Source of the DNA: Bacillus thuringiensis
GTDB lineage: Bacteria > Bacillota > Bacilli > Bacillales > Bacillaceae_G
DNA length: 64,000 nt
Reading direction: 5' to 3'
NCBI RefSeq assembly: GCF_022095615.2
Contig: NZ_CP155560.1
Location: 491,995-555,994 of the forward strand
The position numbers were made by a program, and so were the translations under genes. Below, in pieces: positions 37,142 through 46,173 of the stretch (positions are counted from its first letter, which is position 1; each line of letters begins with the position of its first letter). The notes below the pieces were generated by a model. The model worked only from the letters and a program-made list of their open reading frames with translations. It ran no database searches and had not been told where the DNA came from.

Positions 37142-37579
37142 TCAGTTATCGTCTGGATTACGATATTTCTTAGGCACGTATTTTTTATTGATTACTTTCG
37201 TTTGTTTGACAATGTAATCCATTGCATCTAATAGTGATTCTACAGCTTCTTGACTCATAGGTTCACCAGAGAACATTAACCCATCTTCTCCTTGCAGGTC
37301 CTTTTTTATTTCTTCCATTCTTTTTGCTATGTCTTTCTCATCTTTTGGCGTTAATTGCTTCTTTTTTTCGTCCGTAACAGCTCGTCCTAGCAAATAGTCA
37401 GCTGAAACTGAAAAGCAATCCGCTAATTTAGTTAGAACATCATGTGGAGGGAATCTCTCTTCTGATTCGTAGTAACCTATCATTCTTTGTGAAACTCCAA
37501 TTTTTTCAGCCAGTTGCTTTTGTGTTAAATTTTCTTTTTTTCGTAAGGATTTTATTCTAACTCCTATCACATTGTTCAC
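37142..37579 (-). CDS. ImmR-like XRE-family repressor
   Basis: 145 residues. An N-terminal helix-turn-helix (LTQKQLAEKIGVSQRMIGYYESEERFP) is followed by a charged linker and a C-terminal helix with MSQEAVESLLDAMDYIVK that resembles the ImmA-sensitive tail. It is divergent from the Cro-like gene across palindromic AGAAC-N5-GTTCT operators. Probably the master repressor of the island. Confidence 0.88.
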   Translation of the reverse strand: MNNVIGVRIKSLRKKENLTQKQLAEKIGVSQRMIGYYESEERFPPHDVLTKLADCFSVSADYLLGRAVTDEKKKQLTPKDEKDIAKRMEEIKKDLQGEDGLMFSGEPMSQEAVESLLDAMDYIVKQTKVINKKYVPKKYRNPDDN

Positions 37580-37589
37580 CTCTCTAATT

Positions 37590-37692
37590 GAACTAATTGT
37601 TCTTTATAGATTTATCTTAGCACAAAAAGTTCTTTTTCGCATTGACAAAGAACAATAAGTTCTTTAATCTGTATTTAGAACTAATTGTTCTT
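37590..37692. promoter_or_regulatory. Switch region with operator palindromes and early promoter
   Basis: Palindromes: GAACTAATTGTTC (37590-37602), AAGAACAATAAGTTCTT (37648-37664, perfect), AGAACTAATTGTTCT (37677-37691), plus a half-site AAAGTTCTTT near 37627. The rightward promoter TTGACA (37642-37647) / TAATCT (37665-37670) has the perfect palindrome exactly as its 17-bp spacer, so repressor binding would exclude RNA polymerase. Confidence 0.75.
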
Positions 37693-37706
37693 ACGGAGGT
37701 GGACTA

Positions 37707-37943
37707 ATGGGTAACAAAATGTACGATCTGGAAAAGAAGTTTTATAAAGAACTTGCTAGTTATTGTGGAGTTACAGAGCGTTATATTCGAATGATTGATC
37801 AAAAAGAAAGAACCCCTTCAATGAAAATTGCTAAAAAGATTGCACAGTTTTTTGATATGAGTGTAGATGATATTTTTTTTAATAATAAATCGAACTTTAA
37901 GTTCTTTTTAACTTCGTGTTGGTGTGAAAAGGGTAAAAAATAG
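37707..37943 (+). CDS. Cro-like XRE-family regulator
   Basis: 78 residues with an HTH (LASYCGVTERYIRMIDQKER) and the family ending MSVDDIFF. The ribosome site is ACGGAGGTGG. First gene of the rightward transcript. Probably opposes the repressor, as Cro or as ICE-type regulators do. Confidence 0.8.
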   Translation: MGNKMYDLEKKFYKELASYCGVTERYIRMIDQKERTPSMKIAKKIAQFFDMSVDDIFFNNKSNFKFFLTSCWCEKGKK

Positions 37944-38029
37944 CTTTCATAATTAGGAAGTTGATGGTAATGAGTGCAGAACTTTCAAATTAAATATTCG
38001 TTCTTAACGATAATGGAGAGGTAGATATT

Positions 38030-38923
38030 ATGGGGATTTTTCGAGTTAAAAAGGATAATAATTATTCCGTCATAAATAATACAGGGTTAAAAGATAAAAG
38101 GCTTTCTTGGAAGGCGAAGGGGATATTAGCATACATACTTACACTTCCAGATGATTGGGTTTTTTATAGAGAGGAATTATCTCAACATGCAAAAGATGGT
38201 ATTAATAGCTTAAGAGCTGGAATGAAGGAATTAAAAGAGTATGGATACATTAAAAGATTTCCGATTAGAGATGAAAAAAATAAAATTGTAAGATGGGAGA
38301 CAATTATTTACGAAATCCCAGTGGATGATTTTTCACCAGTGGAAAACCTACCTGCTGAAAATCCTGTTGATGGGAATCTACTGGCTGAAAATCGCAAGCT
38401 ACTAAATACTGATATACAAAGTACTAAAAAACTAAACACTGATACACAAAATAAGGATCATCATGATAATAAGGAAAAATCACTCTCACAAAGAGTGATA
38501 AATGAAGATTTCAAAATAAGTCATAAATTTTTGTTGAGGAATGGGATACTGTTAAGTGAAATAGCTATTGCAGAGCTCGTTGAATTTTGCGAAGCATTAG
38601 GTAGGGAACTAATTTTGGAAGCAGTAAAGAGATCAATTGATGAGAATATACCAAAGTGGAGGTATGTACGTGGAATTCTTAAAAATTGGGAAAGTCAAAA
38701 AGTAAAAACACTTAATGATGTAGTTGTGTTAGATGCACAGTTTGATTTGTGTAAGAATAAAAAACAATTTAGGTCAGGGTATACCAAACGAAAAGAACTG
38801 GTACCAGAATGGCTACGTGAAATAGAAGAAGTTCCAGAAGAGCAGCCTAGACAAAATAATGAGTTAACTATTGAAGAAGAGCGTGAGAGATTAAAAGATT
38901 TATTAAGAAAATATAAATCATAA
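38030..38923 (+). CDS. Phage/ICE replication protein with winged helix and DnaD domain
   Basis: 297 residues. The N-terminal winged-helix part (KDKRLSWKAKGILAYILTLPDDWVF, residues ~20-80) is typical of phage replisome organisers. The middle is a polar linker with TD(I/T)Q repeats, and residues ~150-230 form a DnaD-like helical domain ending WRYVRGILKNWESQ. It would bind an origin and recruit the helicase loader. No dnaC-like partner follows, which is unusual. Confidence 0.82.
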   Translation: MGIFRVKKDNNYSVINNTGLKDKRLSWKAKGILAYILTLPDDWVFYREELSQHAKDGINSLRAGMKELKEYGYIKRFPIRDEKNKIVRWETIIYEIPVDDFSPVENLPAENPVDGNLLAENRKLLNTDIQSTKKLNTDTQNKDHHDNKEKSLSQRVINEDFKISHKFLLRNGILLSEIAIAELVEFCEALGRELILEAVKRSIDENIPKWRYVRGILKNWESQKVKTLNDVVVLDAQFDLCKNKKQFRSGYTKRKELVPEWLREIEEVPEEQPRQNNELTIEEERERLKDLLRKYKS

Positions 38924-39026
38924 TTAATATTCGTAAATTCAATTAAACGGATTATAAAGGTTACATTATCTTTAGTGATAACAATAAAAGCTGAATTAAA
39001 ATAAAGAAAAATAGGGGGATTATTAT

Positions 39027-39413
39027 ATGTTTGACTGGCTGAAAGATTATCAGAAACTAGAAGAAGAAATTGTATATTTAGAATATAACTTAGAAAAATC
39101 AAAAGCAGAGTTAAAGCGCTGGACTAGCGGAGACTTGCAAAATGTACGATTAACTGCTGAATCGGAAGGGGCTAGGGTAGAAGATCGGATTGAAGCTATT
39201 GAATATGAATTAGGACATAAGATGAATGAAATGTTCAATTTAAAGGTTTTAATTAATAAGTTTGCAGGATTAGATCATCAAATACTCAAAATGAAGTATG
39301 TTGATGGAATGACTTTAGAACAAATAGCGTTTGACTTGCATTATAGTACAGGCTATATCCGACGAAAACATGCTGAAATAAGAAAGATTGTCAAGTTTTT
39401 AGATGAATTTTAA
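39027..39413 (+). CDS. Sigma-region-4/ArpU-like late regulator
   Basis: 128 residues. A coiled-coil N-terminus (KLEEEIVYLEYNLEKSKAEL) is followed by an HTH like sigma-70 region 4 (LDHQILKMKYVDGMTLEQIA ... YSTGYIRRKHAEIRK). In phages such proteins turn on late genes. Here the next genes are lysins, so it is the likely activator of the lysis block. Confidence 0.78.
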   Translation: MFDWLKDYQKLEEEIVYLEYNLEKSKAELKRWTSGDLQNVRLTAESEGARVEDRIEAIEYELGHKMNEMFNLKVLINKFAGLDHQILKMKYVDGMTLEQIAFDLHYSTGYIRRKHAEIRKIVKFLDEF

Positions 39414-39496
39414 TGTTACCTTTTTGTAGGATACATGCGGTGTACAGAAAGTCTTGAAAAAGTGATTTATAGTAGTAATATAAGATTTCGACGAAA

Positions 39497-39530
39497 GAGC
39501 AACTATTTTTATGGTTGCTCTTTTTGTTAT
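39497..39530 (+). terminator. Terminator before the lysin genes
   Basis: AAGAGCAACTATTTTTATGGTTGCTCTTTTTG. Confidence 0.7.
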
Positions 39531-39651
39531 GAAAGAAGGTGAGCAACATGAAGTAATTTTATAGATTAATGGGCATTTGACTTATAGTCGTATTTCGTAA
39601 AGTAGTGGTATTTTAGACAAAAATAATAGGGAAATAAGGAGATGTTTAATA

Positions 39652-40620
39652 ATGAGTATATTAGCTGCTTCAGCTAAAACAAAGAATCTGCCACAACAAG
39701 TGTTACGTTGGCAATCGATGGTAGAAAGTGAATGTTCTGCACAAGGTGTTTCTGAGTTGGTTCCTTACGTACTTGGAATCATTATGGTGGAAAGTGACGG
39801 GAATTCTGAAAAAACACCTGATATTATGCAGTCAAGTGAATCACAAGGCTGGCCAATGAATACAATTAAAAATCCTAAAGATTCAATTTATTATGGAGTA
39901 AAGCATTTAAAAGGAGCTTTTGATGATGCGAAAAAAAATGGTATTACAGATTTAAGTGCCATTGTTCAATCATATAATTTTGGACGAGCTTACCTTCGCT
40001 GGTTAGCTTCTAACAATAAACAACATTCATTACCGGTAGCGGATCTGTACTCTAAAACGGTTGTTGCGCCATCACTTGGAAATACAACAGGTGCCATGGT
40101 TCGATATAGCAACCCGATTGCTGTGGCCTACAATGGCGGTTATCGATATAAAAATGGCGGGAATTTTTTCTACGCTGAAATTGTAAAACAATATGTAGAT
40201 TTTACTGCAGGCGGTGTTCCGCAACCAGAAGGAATTGGGTTCGCAAAATCAATATATTGGGAAGGATATGGTATTAACTATTACGATGGGCCACACGGTA
40301 ACTATATTGCGGACTTTACGACAGCAGCAGAAGTATTATATTGGGATGCGTACTGGGGAGAAGATAATGATGTTTGGTTAGATTTAGGTAGAAGCCGTTG
40401 GGTAAAAGCAGAGCATTATTATTGGAGACCTTTTAAAGCCATATCAAAATTTCCAGAAGGATATGAAGTAAGCTATTGTGATGGAATTGACGGCGCATAC
40501 AAAGGCAGTATTAACTCAAAAAAACCGCTTACAGTATTCTTCCGTAAAGAAGGATGGATTGATATTGGTGGGAATAGCTGGACACCCGAGAAACACTTTG
40601 ACATTGTAGATATTCGATAA
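39652..40620 (+). CDS. CwlT-type muramidase with shared C-terminal domain
   Basis: 322 residues. Residues ~15-150 are a lysozyme-like domain as in CwlT of ICEBs1 and Tn916 Orf14 (IIMVESDGNSE, MQSSES, IVQSYNFGRAYLRW), which cuts glycan strands. Residues ~205-322 form a Trp/Tyr-rich domain (YWEGYGINYYDGPHGNY ... WIDIGGNSWTPEKHFDIVDI) also found in the next two genes. There is no signal peptide, so release needs a holin or lysis. AAGGAGATG precedes the ATG. Confidence 0.82.
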   Translation: MSILAASAKTKNLPQQVLRWQSMVESECSAQGVSELVPYVLGIIMVESDGNSEKTPDIMQSSESQGWPMNTIKNPKDSIYYGVKHLKGAFDDAKKNGITDLSAIVQSYNFGRAYLRWLASNNKQHSLPVADLYSKTVVAPSLGNTTGAMVRYSNPIAVAYNGGYRYKNGGNFFYAEIVKQYVDFTAGGVPQPEGIGFAKSIYWEGYGINYYDGPHGNYIADFTTAAEVLYWDAYWGEDNDVWLDLGRSRWVKAEHYYWRPFKAISKFPEGYEVSYCDGIDGAYKGSINSKKPLTVFFRKEGWIDIGGNSWTPEKHFDIVDIR

Positions 40621-40652
40621 AAAACAGCTCTGTTAAGAGTTGTTTTTTATCT
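40619..40652 (+). terminator. Terminator
   Basis: AAAAACAGCTCTGTTAAGAGTTGTTTTTTA. Nearly the same hairpin follows the next gene (41696-41727), evidence of segment duplication. Confidence 0.7.
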
Positions 40653-40874
40653 TTAAACGGTGCTTTAGGCAAGAAGAGTTAGTTATATAGAATAATAGCT
40701 TTCAATATTTTTTGCTAATTTTAGTGACATTTAACTTATGGTTACAAGATGGATATTTTAATAGTAGATAACAATAGGAAAATGTTCTGTCTTGTTCATT
40801 TTAAGGTTGGAAAACCTACAATATATTTAAAAATAATAAATATAGACAATATAGAAATAGAAAGGAAGATTTAT

Positions 40875-41696
40875 ATGGCAACATTTATTTATCCAACAGA
40901 TACAACGAGAGTAACAAGTGGTTTTAGGGGTGACAGACCAGATCATCATGGGATAGACCTTGCACAAGCAGGTTATCATCCAATTTATGCAGCAGCTGGC
41001 GGGCAAGTTAGTCGTTCGTATTTTTCAACTAGTTACGGCGAGTGTATTATGATTGTCCATAATATTAATGGAGTTACATGGGAAACCGTATATGCTCATA
41101 TGCGAAGTGGCTCCCGTACAGTTAAACAAGGTGATTATGTTACACAAGGACAAACAATCGGGGTTATGGGAGAAACAGGAGAAGCCTATGGTCAGCATTT
41201 ACATTTTGAAATGCATAAAGGCAGCTGGAATATGAATAAGAGTAATGCTGTGAATCCGTTAGACTACTTGGGAAAAGGTGGAGTTGTTGGTACACCGCAA
41301 CCAGAGGGGATTGGGATGGCAAGGTCAATATACTGGGAAGGATATGGCATTAATTACTACGATGGACCACACGGTAACTATATTGCGGACTTTACGACAG
41401 CAGCAGAAGTATTATACTGGGATGCGTACTGGGGAGAAGATAATGATGTTTGGTTGGATTTAGGTAGAAGCCGTTGGGTAAAAGCAGAGCATTATTATTG
41501 GAGACCTTTTAAAGCCATATCAAAATTTCCAGAAGGATATGAAGTAAGCTATTGTGATGGAATTGACGGAGCATACAAAGGCAGTATTAATTCAAAAGAA
41601 CCTCTTACAGTATTCTTCCGTAAAGAAGGCTGGATTGATATTGGTGGGAATCGTTGGACACCAGAGAAACACTTTGACATTGTAGATATTCGATAA
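40875..41696 (+). CDS. M23-family peptidoglycan endopeptidase with shared C-terminal domain
   Basis: 273 residues. The N-terminal ~130 residues are a LytM/M23 zinc peptidase: HHGIDLA (HxxxD), VYAHM and HLHFEMH motifs are intact. It should cut peptide cross-links. The C-terminal ~115 residues are almost identical to those of its two neighbours. I chose the ATG at 40875 (AAAGGAAG upstream); the frame extends further up but without a ribosome site. No signal peptide. Confidence 0.85.
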   Translation: MATFIYPTDTTRVTSGFRGDRPDHHGIDLAQAGYHPIYAAAGGQVSRSYFSTSYGECIMIVHNINGVTWETVYAHMRSGSRTVKQGDYVTQGQTIGVMGETGEAYGQHLHFEMHKGSWNMNKSNAVNPLDYLGKGGVVGTPQPEGIGMARSIYWEGYGINYYDGPHGNYIADFTTAAEVLYWDAYWGEDNDVWLDLGRSRWVKAEHYYWRPFKAISKFPEGYEVSYCDGIDGAYKGSINSKEPLTVFFRKEGWIDIGGNRWTPEKHFDIVDIR

Positions 41697-41730
41697 AAAC
41701 AACTCTGTTAAGAGTTGTTTTTTTATTCTT
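41696..41730 (+). terminator. Terminator
   Basis: AAAACAACTCTGTTAAGAGTTGTTTTTTT. Confidence 0.7.
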
Positions 41731-41756
41731 AAATTTTTATAGGAGAAAGAAGGCGA

Positions 41757-42758
41757 ATGGAAATGAAGAAAATTGCAGATTTATCTCATCACAATAATTC
41801 AATAAATTGGGCTGCAGCTAGTAAGGAGCTAGACCTTGCTATTATACGTGTACAATATGGATCTAGGACAATTGATAAACGTTATAAAGAGTATGTGCAA
41901 GGCTGTAAAGACTATGGTGTCCCATTTGGGCACTATGCTTATGGATGTTATGTAAGTGTTCAGGATGCTATTGTAGAAGCAAATGATTTTATGGCGCGCG
42001 CTGATAAAGAAGCAAAGTTTTTAGTATTAGATGTAGAAGATGACACATTAGCAAGTTGTGGAGCGGCTAACTTAGCAAAAGCTTCGCAGACATTTATTGA
42101 TACATGCCGTGCAGCAGGCTGGAAAGTGGGTCTATATGTATCGCACCACATGTATACAAGCTATGGACTAAATACTGTGAATGCGGATTTCCTTTGGATT
42201 CCACGTTATGGGAATAAACCAGCGTATAGTTGTGATTTATGGCAGTATACAGAAACAGGTAGTCTTGCAGGCGTAACTGGTAATGTAGATTTAAATTATT
42301 TAAACGGTGAAAAATCTCTTGAATGGTTTACAGGTAAGGGTGGAGTTGTTGGTACACCGCAACCAGAGGGGATTGGGATGGCAAGGTCAATATACTGGGA
42401 AGGATATGGCATTAATTACTACGATGGACCACACGGTAACTATATTGCGGACTTTACGACAGCAGCAGAGGTATTATACTGGGATGCGTACTGGGGAGAA
42501 GATAATGATGTTTGGTTAGACTTAGGTAGAAGCCGTTGGGTAAAAGCAGAGCATTATTATTGGAGACCCTTTAAGGCAATATCAAAATTTCCAGAAGGAT
42601 ATGAAGTAAGCTATTGTGATGGAATTAACGGCGCATACAAAGGCAGTATTAATTCAAAAGAACCTCTTACGGTATTCTTCCGTAAAGAAGGCTGGATTGA
42701 TATTGGTGGGAATCGTTGGGCACCAGAGAAACACTTTGACATTGTAGATATTCGATAA
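41757..42758 (+). CDS. GH25 muramidase with shared C-terminal domain
   Basis: 333 residues. The N-terminal ~195 residues are a glycoside hydrolase 25 lysozyme: DLSHHN opening, GVPFGHYAYG, and the acidic catalytic pair in VLDVEDD. The linker GGVVGTPQPEGIGMARS and the following domain match the M23 neighbour. No signal peptide. Start at 41757 or 41763; both sit behind GAAAGAAGG. Confidence 0.88.
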   Translation: MEMKKIADLSHHNNSINWAAASKELDLAIIRVQYGSRTIDKRYKEYVQGCKDYGVPFGHYAYGCYVSVQDAIVEANDFMARADKEAKFLVLDVEDDTLASCGAANLAKASQTFIDTCRAAGWKVGLYVSHHMYTSYGLNTVNADFLWIPRYGNKPAYSCDLWQYTETGSLAGVTGNVDLNYLNGEKSLEWFTGKGGVVGTPQPEGIGMARSIYWEGYGINYYDGPHGNYIADFTTAAEVLYWDAYWGEDNDVWLDLGRSRWVKAEHYYWRPFKAISKFPEGYEVSYCDGINGAYKGSINSKEPLTVFFRKEGWIDIGGNRWAPEKHFDIVDIR

Positions 42759-43233
42759 AAGGTTTAGGTCTACTCGTTTGAGTGGCTATTCGTTTTGGGT
42801 TCTGGCTAAGACCGGGAATAAAAAATGGTACTGTTGTCCTGAACTAAGTTGTTCTCATGCCTTGATTCAAGAAGGAATTGAGTAGATCAGTAATCAGTTT
42901 GTTTAAAGACTGCATAGATATTGAAACTATTCTTTATAAAGACATTAAAAAGCACGTATTTAAGTTAACAAAGAGAAAATCATTGGAGATTTTGGAGTAG
43001 TAATTTATATCTAGCTTAGACAATGGGGTATGGTTTAAGTGAAAAATCAATAAAAAAGATAGTGAAATCACAAATAAATTATACAAATTAGAAGAACCTG
43101 TTAAAGGTATCAATAGAAGATTCCTAAGTACAATTAAAAACTAAAGAATTAACAAAAATAACAACTGAAAAGAAAACAAAAACGGAGCAGCTATCAGCTG
43201 CTCTATTTTTGTTTTTTAGGGGGAGAGAACAAG
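42759..43233 (+). other. Decayed sequence between the lysins and the next gene
   Basis: Broken coding-like stretches (e.g. KKWYCCPELSCSHALIQEG near 42824-42880, zinc-ribbon-like, possibly from a serine recombinase) and a terminator at 43184-43217 (GGAGCAGCTATCAGCTGCTCTATTTTTG). No intact gene. Confidence 0.4.
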
Positions 43234-43602
43234 ATGACAAATCCTATCCAAAATAAACATCCAGAGGACAATCAATTACAGAGCCAAATTATCAATCAAA
43301 TCATTCCTATCTTAGAGAAGTTAGTTATGCAATTTATTCAAAATCCAACCCCGAATGAGGATATGATGCCAGGTAATGATAATAAGTTTATGGAAATTGA
43401 TGATGTTGTAGACAATTTAGTGAATGCTGGGATTATTACCGCTAGCAATTTTAATGTTAACGTGGAGCTATTTAGAGGTAGTCCAATTACGGTTTCCATT
43501 GTTAAAGCAGGGGATCCAATAGTAGAAGTTCCTGCAGAAGTTGGTGTTGGGGATTCTATCGAGGGACATATAGATGAGAAAGATAAAAAAGGAACTAAAT
43601 AA
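43234..43602 (+). CDS. Unknown acidic protein in the lysis block
   Basis: 122 residues behind GGGGGAGAG. A helical N-terminus (QSQIINQIIPILEKLVMQF) is followed by beta-rich VELFRGSPITVSIVKAG and VEVPAEVGVGDSIEGHI. No family recognised. It lies between the hydrolases and the XhlA-like gene. It might be a regulator or a small structural relic. Confidence 0.6.
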   Translation: MTNPIQNKHPEDNQLQSQIINQIIPILEKLVMQFIQNPTPNEDMMPGNDNKFMEIDDVVDNLVNAGIITASNFNVNVELFRGSPITVSIVKAGDPIVEVPAEVGVGDSIEGHIDEKDKKGTK

Positions 43603-43680
43603 TGAAACATAAAGCCAAGCATATTGTAGTGTAGGATTTTTTATTTTAAAGCAAATAAGAAGTAGGAAAGAGGTGGAAAT

Positions 43681-43917
43681 ATGGATGGTTTACTAGAGGT
43701 GAAAGGGGATGTTCACGAAATAAGGCAAGATATTAAAGAAATACGTTTAGAGATTAGAAGTTTAGAAATGCGGACAACAGGTAATGAAAAAGACATTATT
43801 AATATTAATAAGCAATTAGATAAGATTAGTGCTAATACAACATGGATCTTACGCCTTATTATTGGTGGAATAATTGGAGCGGCTCTGACCTTTTTCTTGA
43901 AAGGTGGCGGTATGTAA
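43681..43917 (+). CDS. xhlA: XhlA-like membrane protein (lysis cassette)
   Basis: 78 residues: an amphipathic coiled coil (EIRQDIKEIRLEIRSLEMRT) and a C-terminal membrane span (TTWILRLIIGGIIGAALTFFL). The family (hemolysin XhlA) works with holins to release endolysin. AAAGAGGTGG precedes the ATG. Its stop overlaps the next start (TAATG). Confidence 0.85.
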   Translation: MDGLLEVKGDVHEIRQDIKEIRLEIRSLEMRTTGNEKDIININKQLDKISANTTWILRLIIGGIIGAALTFFLKGGGM

Positions 43918-44153
43918 TGATTGAAATTACGGCAATGATTGGGGTTGTTGTAGGACTATCACAAATTGCCAAAACAACTGGATTACAAGCAAAATATATT
44001 CCGTTATTTAATTTAACGCTTGGTATTACGCTAGGCGTTTTATTTTTGCCCCAAGATATTAAGATGAACATATTTCAAGGAATAATTATTGGATTGTCAG
44101 CAAGTGGATTATTTGATAATACAAAAATTATAAAAAAGGATGCCAATAGGTAA
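43917..44153 (+). CDS. Holin-like membrane protein
   Basis: 78 residues with three hydrophobic spans (MIGVVVGLSQIAK, YIPLFNLTLGITLGVLFL, GIIIGLSASGLF) and a charged tail ending KKDANR. The TAATG overlap with xhlA indicates coupled translation, as in phage lysis cassettes. It should form membrane lesions through which the signal-less hydrolases pass. Confidence 0.82.
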   Translation: MIEITAMIGVVVGLSQIAKTTGLQAKYIPLFNLTLGITLGVLFLPQDIKMNIFQGIIIGLSASGLFDNTKIIKKDANR

Positions 44154-44940
44154 TGAAAAAGAAATACAAACATATCGTATCCATAGTTATTGCAATGATT
44201 TTAGTAATATCAATTGGAACAAACACATTTGATGATAGAATGCTACTTATTTCTGATGTACCTAACCAACTTACCTTTACGGAGTTGGTACTTATGAAGG
44301 TGTTGTGGCACATTCTAAAGCTACTCCTAAGGAACCAGCAATTAATATTCAAATATATGAGTCTCGTACATGGCGTTCAGCATTTGTTCACTATGCAATT
44401 GATTGGGATGAAAAAATTCAAATTGCATCTGCAAAATATTGAGCATGGGCGCAGGTCCGGCAGCAAATATAAGATTTGTTCATGTTGATGTTAAACCACA
44501 AAATTCAAATGACTTATCTAGCACAGTGGAGGCAAATGGTGTTGTATACATTGAGGGATACAATGTAAACCTTCGTTCTGGACCATCAACATGGAATAGT
44601 GTCATTCGCAAACTACAAAAAGGAGAAGCATATAAAGTAGGTAGGAAAGTAGGAAGCTGGCTAGACCTTGGAGGTAATGAATGGATTTATTATGATTCCT
44701 CATACATTCGTTACAATGGGACAGAAGCCTTTACTGTAGTTGGTATAAGAGGCCAATTTACGTTTCTATGAATCTCCATCTTGGCAGGATAAGGATATTG
44801 CGGGTCTTGTAAATGCAGCATTAGGATTTACGATTGATGCGAAAGTATATGTCAATGGATTGTCACAATATAAAGTACACAATTTCAAAGGAAAAACATA
44901 CTATGTAAAAGCAAATGAAGCTTATGTGTATGTGAGGTAA
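44153..44940 (+). pseudogene. Broken N-acetylmuramoyl-L-alanine amidase with SH3-type end
   Basis: The start (TAATG overlap with the holin gene) gives a signal-like segment, then an in-frame loss of the amidase domain. Later parts are spread over frames: GVGTYEGVVAHSKATP and YESRTWRSAFVHYAID (one frame), MSMGAGPAANIRFVHVDV and YNVNLRSGPSTWNSVIRKL (SH3b, next frame), and YESPSWQDKDIAGLVNAALG (third). At least three lesions make it inactive. Intact relatives are B. cereus group phage-type amidases. Confidence 0.75.
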
Positions 44941-46173
44941 AAAGGACCGTTTCCTGTAGTGGAGATGGTTCTTTTTATATATGCAAGGTATACCCGATAA
45001 AGATATTGGGATTATGCATGATCTTAGCCCCCTTATGTCGGGAAAAAGAAAAAAACAATGGATGCAAGCAGGTGTTTGGAAAGGTCCAACTGATATGAGA
45101 GAAATAAAAAAAGGCTAGGATTTCTCATAGGAAAAGAATTAATTGATGAAAATAAACAAACTTTGTAAAGTATGTAATCTAGTACTTTAGTATAAAAGAA
45201 TAAAATGGGCTGCTGTATGCGAAGAAAGTCGCACGTACAGTGCTAAGTGGGGAAAAGATGGAGATTACTTCAAAATCTTACCTATCGCAACAAAAGAGTT
45301 CAACTCCTAACGTTACGCTTCGAGGGTCTGAACCTTGAGAACTCTTATGAGAGTATATGGAGAAATATTATTAATTCACCTTTAGCATTAATACACTAAC
45401 TTGTTCAAAGATTAAACTGATTGTTTGAATTTTATGATAAAAAAGATTTACGAAAATGGGATATAGAACACATCTTTTTGAGGATGGTGAAACGGTAAGG
45501 ATTAAAGAAACAGTTAAAGTTGTTACAGTTAATCATTGGTGATATGCAATTGTGGAATTTAAAAACGATGGAGTACAGTATAATATCGTGAAACATCCTA
45601 GCACATGATATGCGGAATATGAGTTGGAAAATTCAATAAAATAGTTATTTGAATAAAAGAAACCCCGTTTATCTACGGGGTTTCTAAGGGTAAGTGTCAA
45701 GCAATGACGTACTCGACTAATTAACCATATCATGAATTTTTTGGTAAAAATAGTGGAAAATGTGTCCAAATTAATGGGAGCATTATTTTAAACAAAAACG
45801 TTATTTTGCAGAAAAAATTTAAAAGAACCCACATTGGAGGGGGTGGGTTCTTTATAAAAACTAAGCATAATAGGAATTTCCTGTATATTACCAAAAATGG
45901 AGTTGGTATTCTACACGATAGTTGTTGAGAAAAGTTTTTCGCACAAAAAAGAGCACTATACACAAGTGCTCTTAAAAAGGTGACCCTATTAGCGAAAGAA
46001 AACTATGTTAATAATATATATGCTCGTTTAATTAAATGGTGACAAGTTAAAAAATCACTTTGCACAACAAAGCAGCTAGCCTAAGTAGCTAACTGCTCAA
46101 TACAAGGAGATACAAAGAAAACTACTTCAAATGAGTTATGGCATACAGTCTATATACAGTATTGACGGGAGAT
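44941..46173. other. Relic-rich region with no intact gene
   Basis: It contains a 45-residue frame (44981-45118; HDLSPLMSGKRKKQWMQAG), the 3' end of a group II intron (see separate entry), a small phage-type gene broken by in-frame TGA codons (about 45456-45640, YAIVEFKNDGVQYNIVKHPST) and three terminator hairpins: 45661-45690 (AAACCCCGTTTATCTACGGGGTTTC), 45822-45853 (AAGAACCCACATTGGAGGGGGTGGGTTCTT) and 45950-45976 (AGAGCACTATACACAAGTGCTCT). Confidence 0.55.
45207..45290 (+). ncRNA. 3' end (domains V and VI) of a group II intron, truncated
   Basis: The 33-nt hairpin at 45211-45243 has the domain V plan: TGCTGTATGCGA, GAAA tetraloop region, then TCGCACGTACAGTG with the two-base bulge and conserved G-U pair. 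A second hairpin follows at 45250-45290 (AGATGGAGATT ... AATCTTACCTATC) with an unpaired A as in domain VI. No reverse transcriptase or domains I-IV lie upstream, so this is a relic. Confidence 0.6.

Larger units (their letters stand above)
40210..42758 (+). repeat. Three near-identical copies of a ~0.4-kb domain-coding segment
   Basis: Copies lie at about 40210-40620, 41285-41696 and 42345-42758 at the ends of three unrelated hydrolases. Nucleotide identity is very high, including third codon positions, so the copies are recent or kept alike by gene conversion. Confidence 0.88.

Noticed and set aside
42780..43140. Possible serine-recombinase zinc-ribbon relic (CCPELSCSHALIQEG)
   Set aside because: Several stops and no catalytic part; similarity too weak to name.
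44981..45118. 45-residue frame HDLSPLMSGKRKKQWMQAG
   Set aside because: No ribosome site and no recognised family; left as part of the relic region.
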